Part shown: piece after piece, positions 25,152 to 34,100 of the stretch
Layout of the letters: each line of letters opens with the position of its first letter
Position numbering within the stretch: position 1 is the first letter of the stretch
Assembly (NCBI GenBank): GCA_900473685.1
Contig: UCNE01000030.1
Location: forward strand, 1-48,514
Length of the DNA stretch: 48,514 nt
Direction: 5' to 3'
Origin: Hyphomicrobiales bacterium
GTDB taxonomy: Bacteria > Pseudomonadota > Alphaproteobacteria > Rhizobiales > Rhizobiaceae
Program-made: the position numbers and the translations under genes
The notes under the pieces: model-generated
The model's input: the letters and a program-made list of their open reading frames with translations, nothing else
The model's database searches: none
What the model was told of the DNA's origin: nothing

Positions 25152-26078
25152 GTGACAGCAGCCATCACGGAAGACGACACGCAGATCGACGCTGCCGGAA
25201 AGCCGGGGTTCGTCGCCAACATCGGTAAGATGTCATCTCACGTCGCCTCCTATCTGCAGGCAGTGCCGCTGGCGATGATCCTCGGGTTCTTCTTCCTGCT
25301 GCCGATCCTGATGATCGCCGTCGTCAGCTTCTGGGATTATGACTTTGCCAGTCTCTATCCCGATTTCCTGACCACGAACTATACCGATACGCTCGGATCC
25401 TGGGTGACCTGGAAGACCTATCTGAATACGCTGAAATATACGGCGCTGGTCTGGGGGCTGACGCTGCTGATCGGTTTCTGGGTCGCCTATTTCCTCGCCT
25501 TCCACATCCGCACGACGACCATGCAGATGGTGTTGTTCCTTGTCTGCACCGTGCCCTTCCTGACATCGAACATCATCCGGATGATCTCCTGGATTCCGGT
25601 GCTCGGGCGCAACGGCCTCGTCAACACCACCCTCATCGAGATGGGTGTCATCCCCCGCCCGATCGAATGGCTGCTCTATTCCGATTTCGCTGTGGTCCTG
25701 GCCATGGTGCATTTGAACACGCTGTTCATGGTGACGCCGATCTTCAACACGCTGATGCGCATTGATCGCTCGCTGATCGAGGCGGCCCGCGATGCCGGCG
25801 CCAATGGCTGGCAGATCCTCTGGAACGTCATCATCCCACTGGCAAAGCCGGGCATCGCCATCGGCTCGATCTTCGTGGTGACGCTGGTCATGGCGGATTT
25901 TTCCACGGTGCAGGTCATGTCCGGCGGGCAAAGCGCGTCGGTCGCGCTGATGATGAAGAACCAGATGTCGCTGCTGCAATATCCAGCGGCGGCGGCCAAT
26001 GCCGTCGTGCTGCTGATGGTCGTGCTGCTGATGGTCGCCGCCATCCTGCGCGTCGTCGATATTCGCAAGGAGCTTTAG
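25152..26078 (+). CDS. ABC transporter permease, PotB/PotH-like
   Basis: An inner-membrane permease of 308 residues with six hydrophobic helices (first at about 37-57: AVPLAMILGFFFLLPILMIAVV). The EAA loop is IEAARDAGANGWQILWNVIIPLAKPGI. It starts with GTG, and the N-terminal 30 residues are soluble. It follows the RIME element by about 50 bases and is followed after two bases by the second permease. It forms the channel together with that protein for the PotD-like receptor. Confidence 0.9.
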   Translation: MTAAITEDDTQIDAAGKPGFVANIGKMSSHVASYLQAVPLAMILGFFFLLPILMIAVVSFWDYDFASLYPDFLTTNYTDTLGSWVTWKTYLNTLKYTALVWGLTLLIGFWVAYFLAFHIRTTTMQMVLFLVCTVPFLTSNIIRMISWIPVLGRNGLVNTTLIEMGVIPRPIEWLLYSDFAVVLAMVHLNTLFMVTPIFNTLMRIDRSLIEAARDAGANGWQILWNVIIPLAKPGIAIGSIFVVTLVMADFSTVQVMSGGQSASVALMMKNQMSLLQYPAAAANAVVLLMVVLLMVAAILRVVDIRKEL

Positions 26079-26080
26079 AG

Positions 26081-26902
26081 ATGAGCCACGAGAAACGCAC
26101 CTTCGAATTCTATGTGCTGGCCGCCTTCTTCACGCTGTTCGTGCTGTTCCTCTACGGACCGCTATCGGCCGTGTTCATCCTGTCCTTCCAGGGTCCGGAT
26201 GGAGGGCTGACATTTCCGCTCAACGGCGTGTCGGTGCACTGGTTCTTCAACCTGTTCGAACAGCAGGCCGTCGGCGATTTCGGGGCATCGTTCAAACGAT
26301 CCTTCACGCTCGGGCTGATGGTGATGATCGTCAATGTGGTGGTGTCGCTGCTCGCTGGCCTTGCCTTCCGGCGCAATTTCCGCGGCTCCGCCGTGCTGTT
26401 CTACCTGACGGTCGCCAGCCTGGTGGTGCCGTCGATCATCATCTCACTCGGGATCGGCGTCGTCTTCCAGCAGTTCGGCATCAAACCGGCCTGGTACTCA
26501 TCCGCTTTCGGAGCGCACCTGACCTGGACGCTGCCGTTCGGGGTGCTGATCATGTTTGCCGTCTTCAATCGTTTTTCGCCGGCCTATGAGGAAGCGGCAC
26601 GCGATCTCGGGGCCTCCTCCTGGCAGGCCTTCGCCCATGTCGTTCTGCCGATGATCGCGCCGAGCCTGATCGGGGTCGGCCTGTTCGGCTTCACGCTCTC
26701 CTACGACGAATTCGCCCGCACGCTGATGACCTCCGGCACCTACAACACCCTGCCGCTGGAGATCTACGGCATGACGACCAATGTCACGACGCCGGTGCTC
26801 TACGCACTCGGTACGGTCACCACGCTGTTCTCCTTCTCTATCATCCTTTTGGCGCTCGCAATTATTCTGGGTTTGCGCCGCCGTCAGGCGAAAGTGGTCT
26901 GA
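26081..26902 (+). CDS. ABC transporter permease, PotC/PotI-like
   Basis: An inner-membrane permease of 273 residues with about six helices and the EAA loop EEAARDLGASSWQAFAHVVLPMIAPSL. GFTLSYDEFARTLMTSG after the loop is characteristic of PotC-type subunits. It lies two bases after the first permease gene and six bases before the racemase gene, so all are in one operon. It should pair with the product of 25152-26078. Confidence 0.9.
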   Translation: MSHEKRTFEFYVLAAFFTLFVLFLYGPLSAVFILSFQGPDGGLTFPLNGVSVHWFFNLFEQQAVGDFGASFKRSFTLGLMVMIVNVVVSLLAGLAFRRNFRGSAVLFYLTVASLVVPSIIISLGIGVVFQQFGIKPAWYSSAFGAHLTWTLPFGVLIMFAVFNRFSPAYEEAARDLGASSWQAFAHVVLPMIAPSLIGVGLFGFTLSYDEFARTLMTSGTYNTLPLEIYGMTTNVTTPVLYALGTVTTLFSFSIILLALAIILGLRRRQAKVV

Positions 26903-26908
26903 TCCCGC

Positions 26909-27640
26909 ATGCGCATCCTCGTCGTCAATCCCAACACCACCCGATCCATGACGGACAAGGCGGCAGAAGCAGCCCGCACCGTCGCCGGCCATGGCACCGA
27001 AATCGTCACAGCGACCGCAAGGATGGGCCCGGCTTCAATCGAGGGCCATTATGACGGGGCGCTGGCGCTGCCGGGCCTGCTGTTAGAGATCGCTGCAGCA
27101 CAAAGGGTAGATGCCGCCGTCATAGCCTGCTTCGACGATACGGGGTTGGATGCTGCCCGATCGCTGGCCGCCTTTCCCGTGCTGGGCCTATGCGAATCGG
27201 CGCTGGTGACGGCGGGTTTCCTGGCACAGCGCTTCACGGTCGTGACGACGCTTGAACGCTCGCGCGTCCTCCTGGAAAATCTGATACGGCATTACGGCTT
27301 CGGCGGGCGGGCGCGGGTGAGGGCGGCCGACATTCCCGTCCTCGAATTGGAGGACCCCGCCTCCGGGGCGCTTGGCAAGCTGCGGTGGCAGATAGAACTT
27401 GCACTTGCCGAGGATAGTGCCGAGGCAATCGTTCTCGGCTGCGCCGGCATGGCCGATCTCGCTCACGCGCTGCAACTGGAATATGGCGTGCCCGTCGTCG
27501 ATGGTGTTTCTGCAGCCGTCAAGCAGGCGGAAGCACTGGTGGCCCAGCACTTGACCACCAGCAAGCGTGGATCCTACGTCACGCCGCTTGCCAAGACATA
27601 CGTGGGTGCGATGGTGGAATTCTCGCCGAACGGCATGTAG
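26909..27640 (+). CDS. Asp/Glu/hydantoin racemase family (hydantoin or allantoin racemase-like)
   Basis: A cytoplasmic cofactor-independent racemase of 243 residues. The N-terminus MRILVVNPNTTRSMT is the family signature. The two catalytic cysteines are C74 (AVIACFDDTG) and C178 (VLGCAGM), which act as acid and base on either face of the substrate. In hydantoin utilisation it interconverts 5-substituted hydantoin enantiomers; the homologous HpxA converts allantoin enantiomers in purine breakdown. It is the last gene of the polyamine-type importer operon, so it probably acts on the imported compound. No hydantoinase or allantoinase gene is visible in the window. Family is sure, substrate open. 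Confidence 0.9.
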   Translation: MRILVVNPNTTRSMTDKAAEAARTVAGHGTEIVTATARMGPASIEGHYDGALALPGLLLEIAAAQRVDAAVIACFDDTGLDAARSLAAFPVLGLCESALVTAGFLAQRFTVVTTLERSRVLLENLIRHYGFGGRARVRAADIPVLELEDPASGALGKLRWQIELALAEDSAEAIVLGCAGMADLAHALQLEYGVPVVDGVSAAVKQAEALVAQHLTTSKRGSYVTPLAKTYVGAMVEFSPNGM

Positions 27641-27873
27641 GCGTCAACCCGTGATGGACGGACAACAGCTGGACGAGCGACTGAGCGGATTCTCATTCGA
27701 TACGGCTTTAACGACGCGCCAGATTGCAGCGTACCCTGACTTTCGCGGGGTTAAGTCCGTGCCGGGGTTATGGTGCGCAATTGCAATCATTTCGGATCGG
27801 GCATTTCGCTGTATGTCAGCGCTGGTGTATAGATTAGGTGAGCTGCATTCTCCAACATGGGAACGAACGACAG

Positions 27874-28311
27874 ATGGCAGGTAATCAAGCCAATTCTGGA
27901 CAAGATACATTGATTTTGGCCGAAAACCTCCGCCGCACACTTGGGAAATTTGTCCGTGGCATCCGATCCGAAGCAGATACACCCACGACATCACAGTCGG
28001 AGACGCTTTCACTTCTGGATAGGAAGGCTCCCTTAAGTGTCACCGAACTGGCAGGCCTCCGCAATGTCAGGCACCAGAGCATGCGTCTGGTCGTCGGCCA
28101 ACTCGAAATGGACGGGCTCGTCGGTAAATTGCCAAATCCTGCCGACGGGCGCAGCCAGCTCCTTTCCCTAACCGAGAAGGGTGAAGAGATATTGATCCGA
28201 TCGAGGCAAGCAAGAACTTCGAAGATCGCGGCCCTAATCGAAGAGAGGTTATCCAATCAGGATCGGCAGACGCTCCAGGCCGCAATCGCCGTTATCGAGC
28301 GAATGACTTAG
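27874..28311 (+). CDS. MarR-family regulator
   Basis: A winged-helix regulator of 145 residues from the ATG at 27874 (MAGNQANSG). The DNA-binding part covers about 50-115: LSVTELAGLRNVRHQSMRLVVGQLEMDGLVGKLPNPADGRSQLLSLTEKG, with the wing motif PADGRSQLLSLT. Flanking helices would form the dimer interface. It converges with the SnoaL-like gene, whose start is 419 bases further on. The 230 bases before it (27641-27873) contain no gene I can support. Confidence 0.85.
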   Translation: MAGNQANSGQDTLILAENLRRTLGKFVRGIRSEADTPTTSQSETLSLLDRKAPLSVTELAGLRNVRHQSMRLVVGQLEMDGLVGKLPNPADGRSQLLSLTEKGEEILIRSRQARTSKIAALIEERLSNQDRQTLQAAIAVIERMT

Positions 28312-28319
28312 CCCCAAGG

Positions 28320-28730
28320 CTACGCCGTTGTCAGGGCAGCGAGGGCACTGGTCAAGGTGTTCAGGCCCCAATGCTCCACATACTTGCCGTCTACAACGCG
28401 CACGATGTCAATGACGAGGATGGCGACATCCTTCCCCGTCGCTGGCACTCCCATCAACGTGCCCGTATGAATGCCGCTGATTGTTTTTCGGGTCGTCACC
28501 ATGTCTCTTTCGGCGATTTGAACATGGATCGTTACTCTGATGTCGGATAGGGCGGGGCGAAGGACACTCTGGAAAGTGTTCCACATGCTTTGCGGTCCGG
28601 TCGGCATTCCCGGCGAAGCGGCATGGTTCACGAAGTCCAAAGCCATCAACGTGTGGAATTCGTCCTCATTCCCGTTTTGGATGACCTCGATGTTGAAGCG
28701 GCGAACCACTTCCTTGTTAGCAGCGGACAT
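28320..28730 (-). CDS. SnoaL-like (ester cyclase-type) protein
   Basis: A 136-residue cone-fold protein of the SnoaL/NTF2-like superfamily: NKEVVRRFNIEVIQNGNEDEF at the start, LMALDFVNHAA, RVTIHVQIAERDMVTTRKTISGIHTG and VRVVDGKYVEHWG at the end. The D-x-V-x-H and EHW residues are typical of the pocket. Members range from polyketide cyclases to small uncharacterised oxidative-stress or detoxification proteins, so no reaction can be assigned. A ribosome site AAGGGA precedes the ATG at 28730. A perfect 35-bp palindrome lies 27 bases upstream and may control it. Confidence 0.82.
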   Translation of the reverse strand: MSAANKEVVRRFNIEVIQNGNEDEFHTLMALDFVNHAASPGMPTGPQSMWNTFQSVLRPALSDIRVTIHVQIAERDMVTTRKTISGIHTGTLMGVPATGKDVAILVIDIVRVVDGKYVEHWGLNTLTSALAALTTA

Positions 28731-28756
28731 GACTGATCCCTTGGTTGAATTGCACT

Positions 28757-28791
28757 GGAGAATATATACAGTCTAACTGTATATATTCTCC
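28757..28791. promoter_or_regulatory. Perfect 35-bp inverted repeat (operator or hairpin)
   Basis: Arms GGAGAATATATACAGT (28757-28772) and its exact complement (28776-28791), separated by CTA. It lies between the SnoaL-like start and the truncation point of the right IS6 scar. It could be an operator for the nearby MarR regulator or a target or junction related to the IS truncation. Confidence 0.75.
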
Positions 28792-29183
28792 TTGCGGGTC
28801 GGGGACAGATAAAAATCGATCGCGTTGCCGATTTTGTCGACCGCCCGGTTAAGATAGGTCCATTGTCCGCGGACTTTCACATAGGTTTCGTCAACGCGCC
28901 AACTCGTTGACTGCGGCCGGCGCCAGTGCCATCGCAACCGCGTTTCTATCTCCGGCGCATATCTCTGAACCCAACGATAAATTGTGGAATGATCGACCTG
29001 AACGCCACGCTCACCCATCATCTGTTCAAGATTACGGTAGCCGACGCCATAGCGGCAATACCATCGCACCGCCCACAAAATCATTTCAGCCTGAAAATGG
29101 CGCTACTTGAAATCGCTCATCAATAGTCCCGCGAAAATCTTCGGCACTCTTTCGGACATCAACGGGGTTCTTGTAACAAAGCC
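28792..29183 (-). pseudogene. IS6-family transposase, truncated (right copy)
   Basis: The element end GGCTTTGTTACAAG begins at 29183 on the minus strand. The transposase starts at 29120 (MSDFK), meets a TAG at 29105-29103 where relatives have Trp, then continues RHFQAEMILWAVRWYCRYGVGYRNL, HSTIYRWVQRYAPEIE and WRVDETYVKVRGQWTYL up to DFYLSPTR, where it breaks off next to the 35-bp palindrome. The first catalytic Asp (DETYVK) is present, but the rest of the DDE core and the other end are lost. It has the same orientation as the left scar at 8680-8926. Confidence 0.88.
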
Positions 29184-29279
29184 AAATGTCGAACGGTGTA
29201 AACTATTCACAGCATCTTTATGCTACCGTCCCTATTCTTTGTCCGCTAATATAAGATTCGAGTGGGGGACGTTGCTCTG

Positions 29280-31049
29280 ATGCGTGAACAACGGCATCCG
29301 CGGCAGATTGCGACAGTGGTTTCCGCTGACGCGGTCGGATTCTCCAAGCTCATGCATATCGACGAGGAGGAGGCGCTGCGGCTGTTCGACGAACGCCGCG
29401 CCCTGATAGTCGAGGCCGTTGAGCGGGCCGGCGGTAATACGTTCGGGGCGGCGGGTGACAGCATCATGGCCCTCTTTGGAAACGTTATCGTCGCGCTGCA
29501 GGCCGTGTTGCAGTTCCAGGCTGCGATCGATGCGCTAAATCGCGCGGTTGCGCATGACCGCAGGATGCCATTCCGAACGGGCATCAGCGCCGGCCAGGTC
29601 ATCATTCGCGATGATGGGGTGTTCGGCGATACGGTGAACATCGCCGCCCGGGTGCAGGAATTCTCGCCGCACGGTGGAACAGCGCTGACCGAGGCCGCGC
29701 ATTCGCAGCTTCAACAGCAGTTCAGGCTGTCGTTCACAGATCTTGGTCCGTTTCAGCTGAAGAACATCTCCGTCCCCGTGCGGGTATTCATCTCGGGCAC
29801 GGACGGCGGCAATTCCGCCCTGCCCATGCTTGTGGAGAAACGGAACGGGCAGGGGGGGTTCAAGGCGGAAGGCGATTTGCCGGCGCTGGCTGTGCTGCCT
29901 TTCAAGAACCTCACCGGCGATCCACGTCTCGCCTACCTGTGTGACGGCATCGCCGACGACATTTTGACGGGTGTGGCCAACACACGTTCTGTTCCGGTCA
30001 TATCGCGGGATTCGAGCTTCCAGTTCCGCGACCCCTCCCTCACGACGGCTGCAATAGGTCATCTGCTTGGCGCGCGCTACGTCGTGACAGGCGCGGTCTC
30101 CGGCGATGCGGCGCAGCTGTGCCTCAACGCGGCGCTTGCCGACAGTTCCAACTCCCGCGTCATCTGGACCGGCCGGTTTGAGCGCGCTTTCGAGGAACTG
30201 CTGCGCTTGCAACGGGAGCTCGGCGGCGAGATCGTCGCGCGCCTCGAAAACGAGTGCGACCGTGTCGAGCAAATCCGCACGTTCCAGGTGCCGCCGGAGG
30301 CGCTATCTGCCTGGCAGCTGGTGCGCCGGGGACGCTGGCACATGCGGCGGCGCTCTTCCGAGGATACCGAAAAAGCGCAAGCTTATTTCAGGCAGGCGTA
30401 TGATGAGGATCCCAATTCCAGCGCCGCCCTGAACGAGCTGGCGTGGTGGCACCTCTGGAAGTCCTGGCTGAACTTCGCCGACGGCGACGAATTGAAGATC
30501 GTCGCCAACTATGCCCGCCGTGCCGCGCTGATGGACAGTCTTGACGCCCGCTCCTATTGCTATCTCGGTTTCGTCGAAATTTTGGAAGCACGGCCGCACT
30601 CGGCCGTTGACCTTTTCCACCAGGCGATTGACATCAACCCGAGCTTTTCGCTTGCGCTGACGGGACTTGGTAGTGCCAGAGGCCTGCTGCTCCAGACGCG
30701 CGACGCCATTCATAACCTGAAGGAGGCGATCCGGCTCAGCCCCTTTGAGCCCTATCTTTTCCACAATCTCGGCGAGCTTGCCGCCGCTCACACCATTGAT
30801 GAAAACTGGCCGGCGGCAATCGAGGCGGCGGACCGCTCGCTGTCGCTTGCACCCAACTATTTTTACGCAAGTTATCTCAAGGCGGGTGCCTTGGCGCGCA
30901 GCGAACATTTTGCCGAGGCGCGGCAGGAGGCAAATCTCTTCCGCACCCGTCATCCGGAATTTGAACGCCGGTGGATCGAATGGATCCCCTTCAAGGACCG
31001 TTCCGTCAACCAAAGCATGATCGAGAATTTCCAGCTGGCCGGTGAATAA
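29280..31049 (+). CDS. Class III nucleotide cyclase with TolB-like and TPR regions
   Basis: A 589-residue signalling protein. Residues 8-165 form a class III cyclase domain with metal-binding aspartates D17 (ADAVGFSKLM) and D60 (GAAGDSIMALF), and the transition-state Asn/Arg pair in GDTVNIAARVQ. The lysine usually reading adenine is not evident (GGNTFGAAGD). Residues about 195-310 form a TolB N-terminal-like region (LAVLPFKNLTGDPRLAYLCDGIADDI), and about 335-570 are tetratricopeptide-like helices (AAEAY-type repeats around PNSSAALNELAWW, NPSFSLALTGLGSA, APNYFYASYLKAGAL). This architecture is common in rhizobia. I choose the ATG at 29280 with GGGGGA upstream; an in-frame GTG lies six codons earlier. 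The Crp-family gene and CRP-type sites nearby make cAMP the likely product. Confidence 0.88.
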   Translation: MREQRHPRQIATVVSADAVGFSKLMHIDEEEALRLFDERRALIVEAVERAGGNTFGAAGDSIMALFGNVIVALQAVLQFQAAIDALNRAVAHDRRMPFRTGISAGQVIIRDDGVFGDTVNIAARVQEFSPHGGTALTEAAHSQLQQQFRLSFTDLGPFQLKNISVPVRVFISGTDGGNSALPMLVEKRNGQGGFKAEGDLPALAVLPFKNLTGDPRLAYLCDGIADDILTGVANTRSVPVISRDSSFQFRDPSLTTAAIGHLLGARYVVTGAVSGDAAQLCLNAALADSSNSRVIWTGRFERAFEELLRLQRELGGEIVARLENECDRVEQIRTFQVPPEALSAWQLVRRGRWHMRRRSSEDTEKAQAYFRQAYDEDPNSSAALNELAWWHLWKSWLNFADGDELKIVANYARRAALMDSLDARSYCYLGFVEILEARPHSAVDLFHQAIDINPSFSLALTGLGSARGLLLQTRDAIHNLKEAIRLSPFEPYLFHNLGELAAAHTIDENWPAAIEAADRSLSLAPNYFYASYLKAGALARSEHFAEARQEANLFRTRHPEFERRWIEWIPFKDRSVNQSMIENFQLAGE

Positions 31050-31060
31050 AAGTGGGCAAC

Positions 31061-31076
31061 TGTGACGCATTTCACA
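31061..31076. promoter_or_regulatory. Perfect CRP-type site upstream of the P450-peroxidase gene
   Basis: TGTGACGCATTTCACA fits TGTGA-N6-TCACA exactly. It lies between the cyclase stop and the P450-DyP start, with its centre about 63 bases before the ATG. This position suits CRP-type activation of a promoter in the 82-base gap. Confidence 0.8.
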
Positions 31077-31131
31077 GAGGCAGCGCTGCGCTAGGCCGAT
31101 TGCTGAAACCATCAGGGTCAAAGAGGCAGCC

Positions 31132-34100
31132 ATGGTTTTCAAATGCAGCCCGAAATATTTTGAGCGCCTGGCACAGGCGCAGGCCGAACGCCCCAGCACG
31201 GCTACGGTCCCGCCGTTCGACTTACAGCGCATGCGGTCCAGCGGATTGCTGGCGCGGGCGGTAGGCTACCTTATCGAGCATCCCGATTGGTGGCTTTCCG
31301 TGCTGCGAAGGGTTTGGCCGCGGGCGCGCTGCGGACGTTTCGTGCTCTTGACGCGCAATGCCGACGTTCGTGAGGTGCTGGAACGCCAAGCCGATTTCGA
31401 GACACCCTACGGACCGGAAATGATGGAGTTCGCCGGTGGCGCCAATTTCATACTCGGGATGAACGACGGCGAGGATTACCGGCGCCTGAAATCGGTCGTG
31501 CTGAGCGCATTTCCACCAGCCGAAGTGGAAGAACGCGTACGGCCGATCGCTGCCCGCCGCGCGCGCGAAATTGTCGATGGCGCCGGCACGAAGCTCAATG
31601 CGGCCTGGGATCTCTTCCGTATCGTCTCCTCGACAATTTGCCGCGAATATTATGGCATTACGGTAGACGACGAGGGAGAGTTCGCCGATTGGGCAATAGC
31701 GCTCAGCACGGTTTTCTTCGGCGATCCGGCCGCAGATGTCGTGGTGCGTGAGTTGGCGATCGCAGCGTCCCGAGAGATTGGCGCGGCGATAGACCGGTCA
31801 ATCGATGCGGTCATCGCTACCGGAACCTTACAGGAGAGGCCACTCGACCGGCTGGTCGGCGCAATGCAACAGGGACGCATCGGCCGGCCGGACATCCATG
31901 CCATCATGATGGGCATGATCACCGGATTTGGACCAACCACCCTGCTCGGTGGCGGCAATTGTCTCGAGGTCGCGCTGTCGCGTGCCGAGGTTTTTAAGGA
32001 GATGGAGGCAGCGGTTGCCGCGCCGGATAACAAGCGGCTGGATCTTGCCGTCGTCGAGGCGATGCGTTTCAAGCCGATCTGGATCAGCCCCTGGCGCTAT
32101 GCGCGGCATGATCAGAAGATTGGTGGCGACCGTGGAAAGCCTTATACGATCAAAGGCGATACGGTGGTCTGGCCGGCCACGCGTTCGGCCATGTTTGACA
32201 CGCGGGCGGTAGCCGATGCCTGGGATTTCCGGCCTCAGAGGCCAGACCATCAGTCGCTGATTTTCGGCCACGGCATCCACAAGTGCATCGGTGCTCTGCT
32301 GGCGCGGGTGCAGACGGGCGAATGCCTGCGCGCGCTGTTCTCAAAGCCTGGGTTCCGACGCGCGGCGGGCAGGGAAGGGCGGTTGCAGCGGCTTGGTCCA
32401 TACCCTGAAAAACTCATGGTGGAATTTGATCCCGCAAACCAGCAGTCGATGGTGACGGTCATCATACCGGCAAAACCAGAAATCGAGATAGAAGCGGTCC
32501 GGGCACAGCTGAATGCACTCGGTAACCCCTGCACCGGTGATGTGAAGATCGGGCTCGACAAGGCAGGGGTTATCCATTTCGCCAGCATGTCGCTGATCGA
32601 GACCGGCGATAATGGTGCGCCGGGCCAACATCTTCTCATCGAGATGAGCGGCGATGGCGACAAACAAACTGTCTTGAAGGCATTTGCGCAGGCGTCAGAA
32701 CCACAATTGCGAAAAATCGTTGAAGGCGTTGCGCGCGAAGTCGTCGATGCAGATCTTGCCGCGTTCCTGGACCGATATTCGCAAAACGTCTCTCCCTATT
32801 TCGGCAGCCTCAACGGCCTCGTTTTCGGTGGCACACCGGGCCACACGGTTGAACGCATCCGGCGCGAGGCTTCGTTGGCGGCGCATGCGATGCGTATCGT
32901 CGAAAAGGTTTCCGCGAGGCCCGGCGGTGATGCTGCCCAGGTCCTGACAGACGTGCGGAAAAAGCTGCGTGACAGGCGAAAATTCGACTGGGCGTTTGCC
33001 CCTGCCACCAATGGGCTGGCTGAGCCGCCAAAGGGCGTGTGGAGTGCTGTTCGCAAGACTGTATTGGCAAGGCCATTCCTCATCACGGTGGCTCTCGCCT
33101 ATGTGCTGTGCTGGTACCTGACCTACCATCTCGTCTTTGGGGCGGGTGCGCCGTGGCCGGCCTTTCTTTTGCGGCTGGGTACAGCGTTCGTCTTGGCCGG
33201 GCTTGGCATCCTGACGACAATTTCTATTACCCTTACGCTCGCGATTGTCTGGCTCCGCCGTATCGAGGCGGCCTGCGAGCCTGCAACGGATTCGATCACG
33301 CCGGAGCGCCTAGAAGGGCTTCAGAAGAGCGAGGATCGTGAATTCCAGAACCATATGACAGCCGTATCCACCATCAAGGCGGGCCGGTTCCGCATGCTGT
33401 TGCTGCGTCTCACTTTTTATCTGATCTCCATTTCTGCCACTCACATCTTCCGTCCGGGATTCCTCTCGACGATCGGTACGATCCATTTCGCCCGCTGGGT
33501 TCGCATTCCCGGCACGAACCGGCTCGTCTTTCTGAGCAATTACGGCGGCAGCTGGGAGAGCTATCTGGAAGACTTCATCACCAAGGCATCCGCCGGGCTA
33601 ACCGGCGTCTGGAGCAATACCGAGGGTTTCCCGTCGACGAAATTCCTGTTCTTCAACGGCGCGCGCGACGGCGACCGCTTCAAGCGCTGGGCCCGGACCC
33701 AGCAGGTTCCGACCGGCTTCTGGTACAGCGCCTATCCCCGGATTTCGACCGCGCATATCCGCACGAACGCGCTGATCAGGCAAGGTATCTTTTCGGCGCG
33801 GCTGAGTGAGGCGCGCGACTGGATAAGCCTGTTCTCGTCCACCGAGCGGCAGCCGCGCACGCGCCTCAATGCTGTGCAGCGGCTGCTGCTGCCAGATGCG
33901 GCTCCGTCCGAAATACTCGAACAGGGCGAGATACAGTCGATCGTCTTCGGCCCGCTGGGGCGCCTCAGCCATGGCATGATGCTCGCATTTCGCGTGCCGG
34001 ACGGTCTCGAACCGGCGTCGCGCCGGCGCTGGCTGGCCTATGTCACCGAAAAACTGTCGTTCGGTGACACTGCGCCGGCGGAGCGCGCCATGATGGCCTT

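Noticed and set aside
8680..29183. Active IS6 composite transposon
   Set aside because: Both transposase copies are truncated, one has an internal deletion and the other a nonsense codon, and no intact second ends are visible.
29197..29211. Third CRP site upstream of the cyclase (TGTAAACTATTCACA)
   Set aside because: Half-sites are spaced by five rather than six bases and one is imperfect; not strong enough to list as a site.
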